In this document: positions 39,071 through 48,293 of the stretch, in pieces | Layout: each line of letters starts with the position of its first letter | Numbering within the stretch: position 1 is the stretch's first letter | Assembly: GCA_937959265.1 (NCBI GenBank) | Contig: CALGMA010000006.1 | Coordinates: 62,001 to 126,000 of the forward strand | Direction of reading: 5' to 3' | Source: an uncultured Anaerolineae bacterium | Lineage (GTDB): Bacteria > Chloroflexota > Anaerolineae > J036 > Brachytrichaceae | Length of the DNA stretch: 64,000 nucleotides | Program-made: the position numbers and the translations under genes | The notes under the pieces: generated by a model | Seen by the model: only the letters and a program-made list of their open reading frames with translations | Database searches by the model: none | What the model was told of the DNA's origin: nothing

Positions 39071-40111
39071 TCAGGCTTCACGGGCAGCCTCGATCGTCGG
39101 TCGGCGACCCGATCTGCTCATGCCGGCCGAGGCCAGCATCTCCGGCAGCTCCCGCCGGCCCATCAACCCTTGCGGTCGGAAGAGCATGACGCCCAGCATC
39201 ATCAGGGCAACGATGATTTGACTCAGACCGTAGAGCGGCTGACCGCCAATCGCCAACGTCGTCTCGACCCGACGTAAAAGCTCCGGCAGGAGCGTCATCA
39301 ACACCGCGCCGATGACCGAGCCGCTGATGCTGCCGGCGCCGCCGATGACCACCATCGCCACCACGTTGAACGTCATCAAGAAGGCAAACGATGAAGGTGT
39401 GATCGCCGTGATCAGATGCGCCCACAACGCGCCGGCAATGCTGGCGAAGAAGGCGCCGCACACAAAGGCCAGCAGTCGTGTGCGAAAGACCGGCACGCCG
39501 CGACATGCGGCTGCCAGCTCATCTTCGCGCACGGCCATCATCGCTCGGCCCAGCGGAGAGCGCACAATCCGCCAGATGACGCCGACGGTGACCAGCATCC
39601 AGCCATACGCCCACAACAGCGTCGTGAACGGCGGCAGGCCGTTGATGCCGCGCGCGCCACGGGTGACCGGTTGCCAATTCAGCCCGATCACCTGCACGAT
39701 GACCATCAGCCCCAACGTAGCCACGGCCAGGTAGTGCCCTCGCAATCGCAGCACCGGAATCCCCACCAGAAAGGCGACCACCGCCGCAAGCCCGCCGCCA
39801 ATCAGCGCAGCCATGACGAACGGCAGCTCGACCTGGCCCAGCCACGCAGGCAGGTCTGGCAGGGCTACTGCTTTGACGCGCGCCGGCAAGGTCAGGATGG
39901 CCGATGTGTATGCGCCGATGGCCATAAACGCGGCATGACCCAGCGAGAAGTCGCCGCTGTAGCCGTTGGTCAGGTTGAGGCTGACGGCCAGAATGATGTT
40001 GATGGCGATCACCGCCAGAATGCGCTGGTAGTAGTCGTTCAACGCCGACTGCGCCAGGCCGGCCAGCCCCATCACGACAACGATCGAAATCAGTGGGACG
40101 AAGCGCCTCAT
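39071..40111 (-). CDS. livM: Branched-chain amino-acid type ABC transporter permease (LivM)
   Basis: A 346-residue permease with about nine helices. LivM signatures: INIILAVSLNLTNGYSGDFS followed by LGHAAFMAIGAY, PVLRLRGHYLAVATLGLMVI and NVVAMVVIGGAGSISGSVIG. ATG at 40111 overlaps the LivH stop by four bases, so the start is secure; a longer in-frame upstream reading is not LivM-like. Unlike the other LivM in this window (566 aa) it has no N-terminal extension. It is part of a complete LivG-F-H-M-K set. Confidence 0.93.
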   Translation of the reverse strand: MRRFVPLISIVVVMGLAGLAQSALNDYYQRILAVIAINIILAVSLNLTNGYSGDFSLGHAAFMAIGAYTSAILTLPARVKAVALPDLPAWLGQVELPFVMAALIGGGLAAVVAFLVGIPVLRLRGHYLAVATLGLMVIVQVIGLNWQPVTRGARGINGLPPFTTLLWAYGWMLVTVGVIWRIVRSPLGRAMMAVREDELAAACRGVPVFRTRLLAFVCGAFFASIAGALWAHLITAITPSSFAFLMTFNVVAMVVIGGAGSISGSVIGAVLMTLLPELLRRVETTLAIGGQPLYGLSQIIVALMMLGVMLFRPQGLMGRRELPEMLASAGMSRSGRRPTIEAAREA

Positions 40112-41007
40112 GCGCGGTTCACCTCGCGCGCGCCTAGTAAACCAGATGGGCGCACCAACAACACGACAAGGAGCAGCACGAACACGAAGGCATCGCGATA
40201 ACCGGAAACTTCCGGCGGCATGAACGCGACGAAGAACACCTCCGCGAAGCCAAGCAGATAGCCGCCTAACATGGCGCCGGGAATGTTGCCAATGCCACCG
40301 ATCACCGCAGCGACGAACGCCTTCAAACCGGGCACGAAGCCTGTGAACGGATCTACGATGCCGAATTTGCCCGACCACAGCACGCCGGCCGCTGCAGCCA
40401 AGCCGGCGCTGATGGCAAATGCGACGGCGATCACCCGATTGACATCAACGCCCATCAACTGCGTGACGCGCACATTCTCGCTGCAGGCGCGCATGGCGAT
40501 GCCGAGCGTTGTGCGTCGCACGAACACGGTAAGCGCAATCATCAGCACAATGGCCAACGCGATGATGACGATGTCCATCACAGAGAAGTTGAGGCCGAGC
40601 GCCTCGATGCGCTGCGTCAATCCAGCCGGCAGGCGCACCGGCCTGGGTTGCGCGGTCAGCGTCATCGTCGCCCCGTTCTCGATCAGTGAGCTGATGGCCA
40701 GCGAGGTAATCAACATCGCCACTTCCGGCGCGCCGCGCAACGGGCGATAGGCCAGCCGTTCGATCAATATGCCGAGCGCAGCAACGACAAACATCGGGAT
40801 GATCAACGCTGCCCACGCCGGCAGCGCCAGCGTCGTCAGCGCCGCCAACGCCAAATACGCACCCACAGTCATCATGTCGCCGTGCGCGAAGTTGATCAGG
40901 CGCAGAATGCCGTACACCATCGTCAGGCCAATGGCGACCAGGGCGTAGATGCTGCCCATATTCAGGGCATTGATGAATTGTTGGAAGATATACGCAGGCG
41001 TGAGCAA
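40108..41007 (-). CDS. livH: Branched-chain amino-acid type ABC transporter permease (LivH)
   Basis: A 299-residue permease with about eight helices. LivH hallmarks are NALNMGSIYALVAIGLTMVY then GILRLINFAHGDMMTVGAYL, and FTGFVPGLKAFVAAVIGGIG near the C-terminus. It lies three bases downstream of livF and overlaps livM by four bases, indicating tight translational coupling. Confidence 0.94.
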   Translation of the reverse strand: MLTPAYIFQQFINALNMGSIYALVAIGLTMVYGILRLINFAHGDMMTVGAYLALAALTTLALPAWAALIIPMFVVAALGILIERLAYRPLRGAPEVAMLITSLAISSLIENGATMTLTAQPRPVRLPAGLTQRIEALGLNFSVMDIVIIALAIVLMIALTVFVRRTTLGIAMRACSENVRVTQLMGVDVNRVIAVAFAISAGLAAAAGVLWSGKFGIVDPFTGFVPGLKAFVAAVIGGIGNIPGAMLGGYLLGFAEVFFVAFMPPEVSGYRDAFVFVLLLVVLLVRPSGLLGAREVNRA

Positions 41008-41010
41008 AAG

Positions 41011-41715
41011 TTAGCCTCCTAAGTACGCCGCTTTCACTGCTGGGTCATCGGCCAACGCGCGCGACGGGCCGCTCGCTTTGATGTAGCCCGTCTCCATCAC
41101 GTAGGCGCGGTCGGCCAGTTGCAAAGCGCGATAAGCGTTCTGCTCGACAAGCAGGATGGTGACGCCGTCCTGGCGCAGCGCCTCGATGACGCGGAAGATG
41201 GTCTCGACCACCATCGGCGCCAGCCCGAGCGACGGCTCATCGAGCAACAGCAGGCGGGGGCGACTCATGATGGCGCGGCCAATGGCCAACATTTGCTGTT
41301 CGCCGCCGCTGAGCGTGCCGGCGTATTGATTGCGCCGTTCGGCAAGGATCGGGAAGAGCGTGTTCACACGTGCAAGGTCGCGCGCCACGCCCTCGCGGTC
41401 AGCGCGGTGCGCCGCCGCCAGGCGCAGATTCTCAGCGACGGACAAGCGAGCAAATACCTGACGCCCCTCCGGGCAATGCACCACCCCTATCTGTACGATC
41501 TGGTGCGCGGGCAGGCGCGTCAGGTCATGCCCTTCAAAGCGGATTTGCCCCTCGCGTGGGCGCAGTAAGCCGGAGAGCGTCACCAGCGTCGTGGTCTTGC
41601 CGGCTCCGTTGCTGCCGATGAGCGCCACGATTTCGCCGGCGTTCACCTCCAACGAGACGCCTTTTAGGGCGTGGATGCGCCCGTAATACACATGCAGGTT
41701 GTGCACACTCAACAT
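41011..41715 (-). CDS. livF: Branched-chain amino-acid type ABC transporter ATP-binding protein (LivF)
   Basis: A 234-residue ATPase of LivF length. Walker A is GSNGAGKTTT, the ABC signature LSGGEQQMLAIGRA, Walker B LLLLDEPSLGL, followed by the LivF-specific APMVVETIF. The N-terminus LSVHNLHVYYGRIHALKGVS is typical. It follows livG after 9 bp. With LivG it powers the LivH/LivM channel and might also serve the ATPase-less Liv-like permeases at 11-14 kb. Confidence 0.95.
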   Translation of the reverse strand: MLSVHNLHVYYGRIHALKGVSLEVNAGEIVALIGSNGAGKTTTLVTLSGLLRPREGQIRFEGHDLTRLPAHQIVQIGVVHCPEGRQVFARLSVAENLRLAAAHRADREGVARDLARVNTLFPILAERRNQYAGTLSGGEQQMLAIGRAIMSRPRLLLLDEPSLGLAPMVVETIFRVIEALRQDGVTILLVEQNAYRALQLADRAYVMETGYIKASGPSRALADDPAVKAAYLGG

Positions 41716-41724
41716 ACAGACGGA

Positions 41725-42498
41725 TCAGGCGGCAACGCCGAGATAGGCTTCGAGCACGCGCGGGTCTTGTTGAATGGCCTCCGGCGGCCCCTCGGCGATC
41801 AACTGGCCGTAGTTCAGCACTTGAATCCGCTGGCACACGCCCATGACCACGCGCATATTGTGCTCGATCAGAATAATTGCCAACTCCCGCTCACTGTGCA
41901 GGCGAGCAATCAAACGCATCAGTTCATCGGCCTCGGTAGGGTTCATGCCGGCTGCAGGCTCGTCGAGCAGCAGAAGCTTCGGCTGCGCGGCCAGCGCGAT
42001 GGCGATCTCGAGGCGGCGCTGCAAGCCATACGGCAGCGCGTCGGCCGGCGCTTCAGCATATTCGGCCAAGCTCAATCGGTCGAGCAGTTCGCGCGCCTGC
42101 TGCTCCAGTTGCCGTTCGCGCGCCGCGAAACCGGGGAGGCGCAGCACCACTTCATGAAGCCTGTCGCGGCTGTGCGCTTGCAGTCCGATGCGCACATTGT
42201 CCAACACCGAAAGACGGCGAAACAGGCGGATGTTCTGAAAGGTGCGCGCGATGCCGGCGCGGCAAATGGCGTCGGGCGTGGCGCGGGTGATGTCTTGGCC
42301 GTCGAACACGATGCGCCCGCGCGTGGGTGGGGCGACGCCAGTAAGGGCATTGAACAGGGTCGTTTTGCCGGCGCCGTTCGGGCCAATCACGCCGACCAGA
42401 TCGCGCTGCCCCAGCTCCAGCCGATAGCCCTGCAGCGCCTGCACGCCACGAAAGGACTTGGCTAAATCGCACACTTGCAAGAGCGGAGAGACGGACAT
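41725..42498 (-). CDS. livG: Branched-chain amino-acid type ABC transporter ATP-binding protein (LivG)
   Basis: A 257-residue ATPase. Walker [17 protein letters not shown], the LivG-type [20 protein letters not shown], an ABC signature region that reads [16 protein letters not shown] (LPYGLQ in place of LSGGQ, normal for LivG), and Walker [16 protein letters not shown]-terminal VLEAYLG matches the family. It starts 18 bp downstream of the GMC oxidoreductase stop, so the transporter is probably in the same transcript as that enzyme. Confidence 0.95.
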   Translation of the reverse strand: MSVSPLLQVCDLAKSFRGVQALQGYRLELGQRDLVGVIGPNGAGKTTLFNALTGVAPPTRGRIVFDGQDITRATPDAICRAGIARTFQNIRLFRRLSVLDNVRIGLQAHSRDRLHEVVLRLPGFAARERQLEQQARELLDRLSLAEYAEAPADALPYGLQRRLEIAIALAAQPKLLLLDEPAAGMNPTEADELMRLIARLHSERELAIILIEHNMRVVMGVCQRIQVLNYGQLIAEGPPEAIQQDPRVLEAYLGVAA

Positions 42499-42516
42499 GA
42501 TATGTAGCGTATGGCG

Positions 42517-44163
42517 TCAATTGGGCAACGTGCGCTTGGCGCGACGCAGCTCGGCGAAATGATCGCGCAAGTGCATGGCGGCGCGCACGACCATGGCGCC
42601 AATCGTGCTGGTGGGGTTGACAGCGGCGCTAGTCGGCAGGTTGCTGCCATCCATGATGTAGAGATTGGGCACCTCCCACGTCTGATGCCAGCGATTGCAA
42701 ACCGAAGTCTCCGGGTCGTCGCCGATGCGGCATGTGCCGAGCAAATGCCATGCCGGTGGCGTATAGCCCTTGCCGGGCGTTTCAAAGCGATTGACCTTGA
42801 CATCGAACGCGCCGATGGCTTCGGCCAGCTCAAGCGCCCGCGCGAGGCCGAACTCCACGATGCGCCGGTCGTTCGGATGAAGCTTGTATTGCACTTTAGG
42901 TGCAGCAATCCCGCTAGAGTCCACAACGGCCTTGGACAGGGTGACGCGGTTTTCGGGCAGCGGCAAATCTTCACCCACAATGAGCGCGCATAACCCGTGA
43001 GCAAAGTGGCGCTTGAACCAGCGATGATGCCCTTTGCCCCACGGCGCGGCGTTGCCGGAATGCGAGCCGGCGGCTTGATAACCCGCGCCATTCAGGCGGG
43101 CGATGTGAATGGTCAAGCCGTTGATGAAGCCGCGCTTCACGTCGGTCTCAGCGAATTCGGCACACATCATCGCCGCCGAGACGATGCCCTTGTGTGAGTC
43201 CAGGGGTTCGTCCACCCACATCTCCACAATGGCCAGGCCATGGTGCATGAGGAAACGGCCAACCATATCGTTCGAGTTAGCCAGACCGTTGGGGAAGCGG
43301 TTCGACTTGGAGTTCAACAGCAAGCGCGGTGTGCCGATCCCGTTGCAGGCCAGGATGACCACATCGGCCTCTTGCAAGTGACGGGTGCCGGTGTTCAAAT
43401 CTACATACACCACGCCACAGGCACGGCCGTTACGATCCAGCTCGACGCGCTCGACGCGGGCAAAGGTGCGCAGCTCGGCGCCGGCCTTGATCGCTTTCGG
43501 CCAGTGCGTCACTTGCATATCGGCCAACGAGCCGCGATTGCAGCCGCTCTGGCAGTTGCCGCAGTTGTTGCAGGCGGGCCGACCATCGTAGTCCTCAGCA
43601 AGAATGGCGCAGGGCATCGGCCACCAGTGCCAACCCAGTTTGTCGAATCCGCGTGCAGCTACTCGTCCCAGAGGCCCATGCGGCAGTGGGCCAGTTTGAA
43701 AGGCCTCGTGGGGGGGCATAGCCGGGTCGCTATACCAACCGCTCACACCCACGTCGCGGTCATTAATCACATAGTAGGGCGCAAGTTCTTCGTAGGTGAA
43801 GGGCCAGTTGGGCGCATAACCGTGCTCCGTGCCTTTGCGAAAGTCTGATGGACGAAAGCGCGGCCAAGTTGCAGTGTAGTGCACGGTCGAGCCGCCGACG
43901 CCATTCCACATCAGCGGGTTTTCGTCCTGGGTATCCACTGGATAGTCCTCGGGACGTCGGCGGATGTTGGCAGCCGTTGACCAGTTGGTCATGCGTTGCC
44001 ACTCCCAGTCGGAGCTGGCATGAGGATGATCTTCCGGGCGCGTCCATCGCCCTTGTTCTAGACAAACGACGCGCAGGCCAGCTTCGGCGAGGATCTTCGT
44101 GGCAGCCGCCCCGCCCATGCCCGATCCGACGACGATAACATCAACACGATCGTGCTTGCTCAT
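42517..44163 (-). CDS. GMC-family oxidoreductase (FAD; gluconate/fructose dehydrogenase large-subunit type)
   Basis: A 548-residue flavoprotein. The FAD-binding start is VIVVGSGMGGAAATKILAEA; the C-terminal GMC domain has GTCRIGDDPETSV and the active-site His/Asn region LYIMDGSNLPTSAAVNPTS. A Cys cluster CNNCGNCQSGC (Cys 198, 201, 204, 208) could bind an iron-sulfur centre, as in bacterial glucose and fructose dehydrogenases. No signal peptide is visible. A gluconate-2-dehydrogenase-subunit-3-like gene lies just upstream, the normal partner. It should oxidise an alcohol or sugar hydroxyl; the substrate is unknown. Confidence 0.92.
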   Translation of the reverse strand: MSKHDRVDVIVVGSGMGGAAATKILAEAGLRVVCLEQGRWTRPEDHPHASSDWEWQRMTNWSTAANIRRRPEDYPVDTQDENPLMWNGVGGSTVHYTATWPRFRPSDFRKGTEHGYAPNWPFTYEELAPYYVINDRDVGVSGWYSDPAMPPHEAFQTGPLPHGPLGRVAARGFDKLGWHWWPMPCAILAEDYDGRPACNNCGNCQSGCNRGSLADMQVTHWPKAIKAGAELRTFARVERVELDRNGRACGVVYVDLNTGTRHLQEADVVILACNGIGTPRLLLNSKSNRFPNGLANSNDMVGRFLMHHGLAIVEMWVDEPLDSHKGIVSAAMMCAEFAETDVKRGFINGLTIHIARLNGAGYQAAGSHSGNAAPWGKGHHRWFKRHFAHGLCALIVGEDLPLPENRVTLSKAVVDSSGIAAPKVQYKLHPNDRRIVEFGLARALELAEAIGAFDVKVNRFETPGKGYTPPAWHLLGTCRIGDDPETSVCNRWHQTWEVPNLYIMDGSNLPTSAAVNPTSTIGAMVVRAAMHLRDHFAELRRAKRTLPN

Positions 44164-44209
44164 GGTGTATCAGTTATTGCAGTAGTTTCTAAAGCATTGT
44201 TCAGTATCG

Positions 44210-44746
44210 CTATGCAGGGTAGCGCGGCAGCCCGCTCAGCAAATCCTCGAGCGAGGAAGTATCTACAGGCGACATTTCCTCGGTTTTCTTGTAGAAGCCG
44301 CGATGGTGCTTAGGCGCGTTGGTCGCCGGATCAAAGGCCGGCATGGCATAGCCCTGTGGCTGAGGGGCATCGTTGTAGTCGTGCCCCAGCTTGCGCACGG
44401 CAAGCACCACCGACGGATGCTGATAGTAGGCAAAGTAGGTTGCAGCACGCACGAATGCAAATAGTGTCGGCTCGCTGCGCTCCAACCGGCGCACGGCATG
44501 CACGCGCTCCTGCTCAGAGAGGCTGGCGAAACCACGACCTTGTTCGCTCAGCAGAGCAATCAACCGCTCGATGGCATCGTTGCCGTGATGGGTGCGCAGG
44601 CGTTCGGCCAGCACGTGCTGCGCGCCTACCTGTGAGGCAGCCGGAAAGAGTGAGTCGCCAGGCAAGAGCGTATCCACAAACGCTTCCAGCACCTCGGACG
44701 ACTGACGCGGGTTGGACACTTTCACCCTTGCTTTGTCGCTCGACAT
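44210..44746 (-). CDS. Gluconate 2-dehydrogenase subunit 3-like protein
   Basis: A 178-residue small-subunit protein: VLEAFVDTLLPGDSLFPAAS near the N-terminus, a middle helix-rich part with VRAATYFAYYQHPSVVLAVR, and a C-terminus containing GFYKKTEEMSPVDTS. This matches the small subunits that accompany GMC dehydrogenases. Those usually carry a Tat signal that co-exports the flavoprotein; none is present here (N-terminus MSSDKARVKVSNPRQ), so the complex may be cytoplasmic. The gene lies 46 bp before the GMC gene on the same strand. Confidence 0.82.
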   Translation of the reverse strand: MSSDKARVKVSNPRQSSEVLEAFVDTLLPGDSLFPAASQVGAQHVLAERLRTHHGNDAIERLIALLSEQGRGFASLSEQERVHAVRRLERSEPTLFAFVRAATYFAYYQHPSVVLAVRKLGHDYNDAPQPQGYAMPAFDPATNAPKHHRGFYKKTEEMSPVDTSSLEDLLSGLPRYPA

Positions 44747-44773
44747 GGCTCGTTGCAGATCACTACAGGAAGC

Positions 44774-45253
44774 TTACTTCGCTCGCTTACGCTTGTTCGA
44801 TTTCTTCTCGCTCTTGGTCAATTCGGCATTTGCCGAAGTGCCCTCGAACACCTCGTAGGGTGATGCAGTGGGCCACTTTGGCCACAGCGGCACGAACATG
44901 ATGCCGCCAACCACAGCTAGCTGAATCGTCTCATCGCCGGTATTCCATACGCGATGGAGGGTATTCGGTTGATTGAAGATGGCGCAGCCAGCAGAGAACT
45001 TATAGCGCTTACCCTCGCTTTCGATTTCGCCCGATCCTTTGATCACGTAGTACACCTCTTCGCAGTTGTGACGGTGCAACGGCGAGTGATGGCCGGGATC
45101 AATCTCCACAATGCCAAGGCACAGCGTTTTGGCATCGAAGCCGGTTTCGGGGTATATCAGCTTCAAGTCACGGACACCACCGCCGGCTTGCTGCATTGGG
45201 GCGCCTTCTAAGACTTCGCGCGGGTGGATGACAATTTTATTGCGCTTACTCAT
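44774..45253 (-). CDS. Cupin-domain protein
   Basis: A 159-residue single-domain cupin. Cupin motif 1 is PGHHSPLHRHNCEEVYYVIK with the metal-binding HxH and Glu; motif 2 is NQPNTLHRVWNTGDE with the final His. A Lys-rich tail (KKSNKRKRAK) follows. It could be a sugar isomerase/epimerase, a dioxygenase or a ligand sensor; nothing decides. It is the first gene of the minus-strand set and has a clear promoter with TATAAC nine bases before its ATG, so its mRNA may be leaderless. Confidence 0.85.
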   Translation of the reverse strand: MSKRNKIVIHPREVLEGAPMQQAGGGVRDLKLIYPETGFDAKTLCLGIVEIDPGHHSPLHRHNCEEVYYVIKGSGEIESEGKRYKFSAGCAIFNQPNTLHRVWNTGDETIQLAVVGGIMFVPLWPKWPTASPYEVFEGTSANAELTKSEKKSNKRKRAK

Positions 45254-45262
45254 GAGCTTGCG

Positions 45263-45291
45263 GTTATATATGAGCCTGCAGCGGTAGGCAA
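45263..45291 (-). promoter_or_regulatory. Promoter of the cupin / GMC / Liv gene set
   Basis: On the minus strand TTGCCT (45286-45291), 17-bp spacer, TATAAC (45263-45268), ending nine bases before the cupin ATG at 45253. The spacing implies a leaderless or near-leaderless transcript. Confidence 0.68.
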
Positions 45292-45368
45292 ACGCGGCAC
45301 GGTGGACGGGGATAAATTTCACATTTGTTCCTTTGCTGCATCCGGCATGCGCATTTCGCCGGTTTCAT

Positions 45369-45374
45369 TAAAAT
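45369..45374 (+). promoter_or_regulatory. Putative -10 box (TAAAAT) of the enolase-superfamily gene
   Basis: TAAAAT ends nine bases before the ATG at 45384, mirroring the divergent promoter on the other strand of the same 130-bp gap. Confidence 0.45.
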
Positions 45375-45383
45375 CTTGTGGCG

Positions 45384-46499
45384 ATGAAGATCAGCGACCT
45401 CCGCTTCATCGCCCTGCGCCAACCGCTGCAACAACCGCTGCGTCTGGCTTGGGGGGCGATGCATCACCGCTACTTCGGACTCGTCATTGTTGAGACAGAC
45501 GCCAGCATTACCGGCATCGGTGAGACTTCGGTGAACTTCCCCGGATGGGCTATCGTCGAGCGCAGAGCCACTATCGAAGAAGGATTGAAACCGTTGCTGA
45601 TCGGCGAAGACCCACTCGACGTCGAGGGGATTTGGCGAAAGATGCACCGCGCGTTTGCGCGACTGGGAGTGTTGTGGGGGAAGGGTGCAGTCATGTCAGC
45701 CATCGGCGGCGTGGACATCGCGTTGTGGGACATCGCCGGCAAGGCCAGTAGACAGCCGATCTATGCCTTACTGGGCGGTTCGCAGCCGGCGCGCACCCCG
45801 CTCTACGCCACCGGCCTCGACCCGGCCAATCTGGCCGATAGCGCGCGTGCATTCGTGGCGCGCGGCTATCGCGCGGTGAAGGTGCGCATCGGGTTCGACG
45901 AAGCGCGTGATATTGCCAACGTAGAAGCTGTGCGGCGCGCCGTGGGTGACGAGGTAGATGTGTTGGTAGATGCCAACATGGCCTATGACCTCGATGGAGC
46001 GAAACGCATGGCCGAGGCTTTGCAGCCCTATCGCTTGTATTGGTTGGAAGAGCCGCTGGTCGCCAACGACTTAACCGGTTATTGCGCATTGAAAGATTAC
46101 ACCAGCATCCCATTAGCTGCCGGCGAGAACCAATTCGACGTGGCCGACGCCGCTGCGCTGTTGGATACCAACGCCATCCACTATCTCATGCCCGATCCAA
46201 CGCGCGCCGGCGGCCTTAGCGAGGCTCAGCGCATCTGCGCGCTGGCGCGGTCACGCGGGTTGTCCTACTCCCCTCACCATTACGGCTCCGATGTCGGCTT
46301 CGCCGCGACGCTGCACCTGATCGCTGCAACGCCCGGCGCCGGCTACATGTTGCGCGACGTCGCACCTGCCCCCCTGCGCGAGTCGGTTCTACGCACACCC
46401 GTCAAAATCGAATCGGGTTGCGCCATCACGCCGGATGGGCCAGGGCTGGGCATCGAACTGGATTGGGACATGATTCGCGCTCACGAAGTGCGTCCATGA
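45384..46499 (+). CDS. Mandelate racemase / muconate lactonizing enzyme family protein
   Basis: A 371-residue enolase-superfamily enzyme. Catalytic and metal residues are visible: VKVRIG (base Lys of KxR), DVLVDANMAYD (Asp), WLEEPL (Glu), AAGENQFD (Glu) and SPHHYGSDVG (His of the second base). Members dehydrate sugar acids or racemise/epimerise acids. The N-terminal capping domain RFIALRQPLQQPLRLAWG is normal. It opens the plus-strand gene set with a sugar-type ABC transporter and two dehydrogenases, favouring a sugar-acid dehydratase role (inference). ATG at 45384; GTG at 45378 is also in frame. Confidence 0.92.
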   Translation: MKISDLRFIALRQPLQQPLRLAWGAMHHRYFGLVIVETDASITGIGETSVNFPGWAIVERRATIEEGLKPLLIGEDPLDVEGIWRKMHRAFARLGVLWGKGAVMSAIGGVDIALWDIAGKASRQPIYALLGGSQPARTPLYATGLDPANLADSARAFVARGYRAVKVRIGFDEARDIANVEAVRRAVGDEVDVLVDANMAYDLDGAKRMAEALQPYRLYWLEEPLVANDLTGYCALKDYTSIPLAAGENQFDVADAAALLDTNAIHYLMPDPTRAGGLSEAQRICALARSRGLSYSPHHYGSDVGFAATLHLIAATPGAGYMLRDVAPAPLRESVLRTPVKIESGCAITPDGPGLGIELDWDMIRAHEVRP

Positions 46500-46575
46500 C
46501 ACGCTCGTGCGCTCAACGAGCTGCCCCGAGGAGGTGATAGCTAGGATAAATCTGCTTGTTTTGATCTGTTCACAG

Positions 46576-46600
46576 CGTTTACAAACGAGGTCGTTTACAG
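46576..46600. promoter_or_regulatory. Candidate operator repeats upstream of the sugar-binding protein gene
   Basis: CGTTTACAAACG (46576-46587) is a near-perfect palindrome, and CGTTTACA recurs 16 bp later (46592-46599). The pattern resembles a repressor site about 40-60 bp before the ATG. Confidence 0.5.
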
Positions 46601-46637
46601 ACAAGGGATCTGCAAACTCAGGTGGAGAGATGCTGCA

Positions 46638-48017
46638 ATGAAACTGAACAATCGTGCTTATTCAATTTCCATGCTGGGCGGCGCGCTTGCGGCTGCCCTC
46701 GTTTTGAGCGCGTGCGCTGCGCCGGCAGCGCCGGGTGCAATGCGCCAAGTCGAAGTGACGCGTGAAGTTGTAGTCACTGCCACAGCAGAAGCGGCCGCAT
46801 CCAAGCCTTTCGAAGGCCAGTCTATCAACGTCTTGACAATCCAGCCGCATGCTGTGGCAACTCGCTCACTCGCGAAATGGTTCGAAGAAGAGACCGGCGC
46901 GCGCGTCCAAGTGCTCGTCGTGCCCTACGCCAATGTCACCGAAAAGACCATCCTCGACGTGACCTCTGGCGCAGGCGAGTACGACGTCGTCGAAATCTGG
47001 TATCCTATGCTCGGCAAGTTGGTGGAGAGCGGCGCGCTCGAAGACTTGACCCAATGGTGGGAAGAGAATCGAGCAGCGCTGCAATTCGACGACTTCGTGC
47101 CTTCGATTGCTGACCCTTACACACTCATTGATGGCAAGCGCTGGGCGCTGCCCTACGACGGCGATACACACCTGCTGTTCTACAATCGCGAACTGCTGGA
47201 TAAGTATGGCGTGAAGCCACCGACGACGTGGGCGGAGTACCGCGAAGCCTGCAAGACCCTCACCGAGCAGGGCAAGTCCGAGGGCATCTACGGCTGCGCG
47301 ATTATGGGCGCGAAGGTGCCGATCATCCTGCTCTCCACGTTCATCAACCGCCTGCAGGGCTATGGTGCCGGCTTCTTCGACGCCGACGGCAAACCAACCA
47401 TCAACGGTCCGGAAGCCGTCGCCGCGCTGCAGGAGTTGGTGGATCAGCTCCCATACGCCTTGCCAGACCCGAAGGCAGTCGCATTCGACGAAGCACTGGG
47501 CGGTTTCACCACTGGCAAGGTAGGCATGGTCGAATTCTGGACTGACCTCGGCCAGATGAGCGATAACCCCGAGCAGTCCAAGATTATCGGCAAGTGGGGC
47601 GCTGTGCCAATGCCCAAAGGTGAAGGGCCGAACGCTGCCAGCCGGCCTGCGCTCAACGCCGGTTTTGCGCTGGGCATCTCGCCGCTGGCACAGAATAAGC
47701 CGTTGGCCTACGAGTTCCTCAAGTTCGTCGGCCGGCCAGACATCAACGTGCGCGTCAACACCATCGTCGGTGGGCTGGATCCCACGCGCAAGTCCACATT
47801 CGACGCTGAGCCATACCGCAAGCACGTCACACCGGAACTGGCCGATGCTGCGAAGGCAGCGCTGAGCGGCGCGTTCGCCTGGCCTACTAATGCCAAGTGG
47901 CCGGAGATGCAGGACGTATTGACCGAGAACGTAGCCGAGGCGCTGGCCGGCACGAAGACGCCCAAACAGGCACTGGACGACACGCAGGCTAAGTGGCTGG
48001 AGATCCTCGGCAAGTGA
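46638..48017 (+). CDS. Sugar ABC transporter substrate-binding lipoprotein (family 1)
   Basis: A 459-residue lipoprotein with signal helix, lipobox LSAC and the type-typical VEVTREVVVTATAEA linker often seen in Chloroflexota binding proteins. The mature domain shows SLAKWFEEETGARVQVLVVP, VTSGAGEYDVVEIWY and PYDGDTHLLFYNRELLDKYG, characteristic of family 1 carbohydrate-binding proteins. GGTGGAGAGATGCTGCA precedes the ATG. Two permease genes follow, separated by a 276-bp gap holding a strong hairpin. Confidence 0.93.
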   Translation: MKLNNRAYSISMLGGALAAALVLSACAAPAAPGAMRQVEVTREVVVTATAEAAASKPFEGQSINVLTIQPHAVATRSLAKWFEEETGARVQVLVVPYANVTEKTILDVTSGAGEYDVVEIWYPMLGKLVESGALEDLTQWWEENRAALQFDDFVPSIADPYTLIDGKRWALPYDGDTHLLFYNRELLDKYGVKPPTTWAEYREACKTLTEQGKSEGIYGCAIMGAKVPIILLSTFINRLQGYGAGFFDADGKPTINGPEAVAALQELVDQLPYALPDPKAVAFDEALGGFTTGKVGMVEFWTDLGQMSDNPEQSKIIGKWGAVPMPKGEGPNAASRPALNAGFALGISPLAQNKPLAYEFLKFVGRPDINVRVNTIVGGLDPTRKSTFDAEPYRKHVTPELADAAKAALSGAFAWPTNAKWPEMQDVLTENVAEALAGTKTPKQALDDTQAKWLEILGK

Positions 48018-48124
48018 AGCCCTGCCAGGGAGAGCCGAAGGTTCGACGCGAAGCTCAGGCCGAGAGCCATTCGAGGAATTCCAGCCGAGCAACAGAACCT
48101 AAAGAGCGAGTCTGATGAAGATTC

Positions 48125-48161
48125 GCTGGGTAGGCGCGGGCAATGCCCGCGCCTACCCAGC
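48125..48161 (+). promoter_or_regulatory. Perfect 17-bp-arm hairpin between binding-protein and permease genes
   Basis: GCTGGGTAGGCGCGGGC (48125-48141) and its exact complement (48145-48161) flank a 3-base loop in the 276-bp gap 48018-48293. No T-run follows. It is probably a REP-like or mRNA-stabilising element. The rest of the gap shows no gene. Confidence 0.78.
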
Positions 48162-48293
48162 CGCTTGTCGTATGAGGCAAGCCTTTAGGCACACGCCGAG
48201 ATGTTTTGAAAGACCCCGGGTTCTGTCCTGTTTGGCTGCGGTCTGAGCCGACCAGGCCAATTGGTATTCGGCTCTTTCGCACCCGCATACGCT

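Noticed and set aside
46866..48092. 408-codon open frame opposite the sugar-binding protein
   Set aside because: Antisense to a recognised lipoprotein gene and without a motif.
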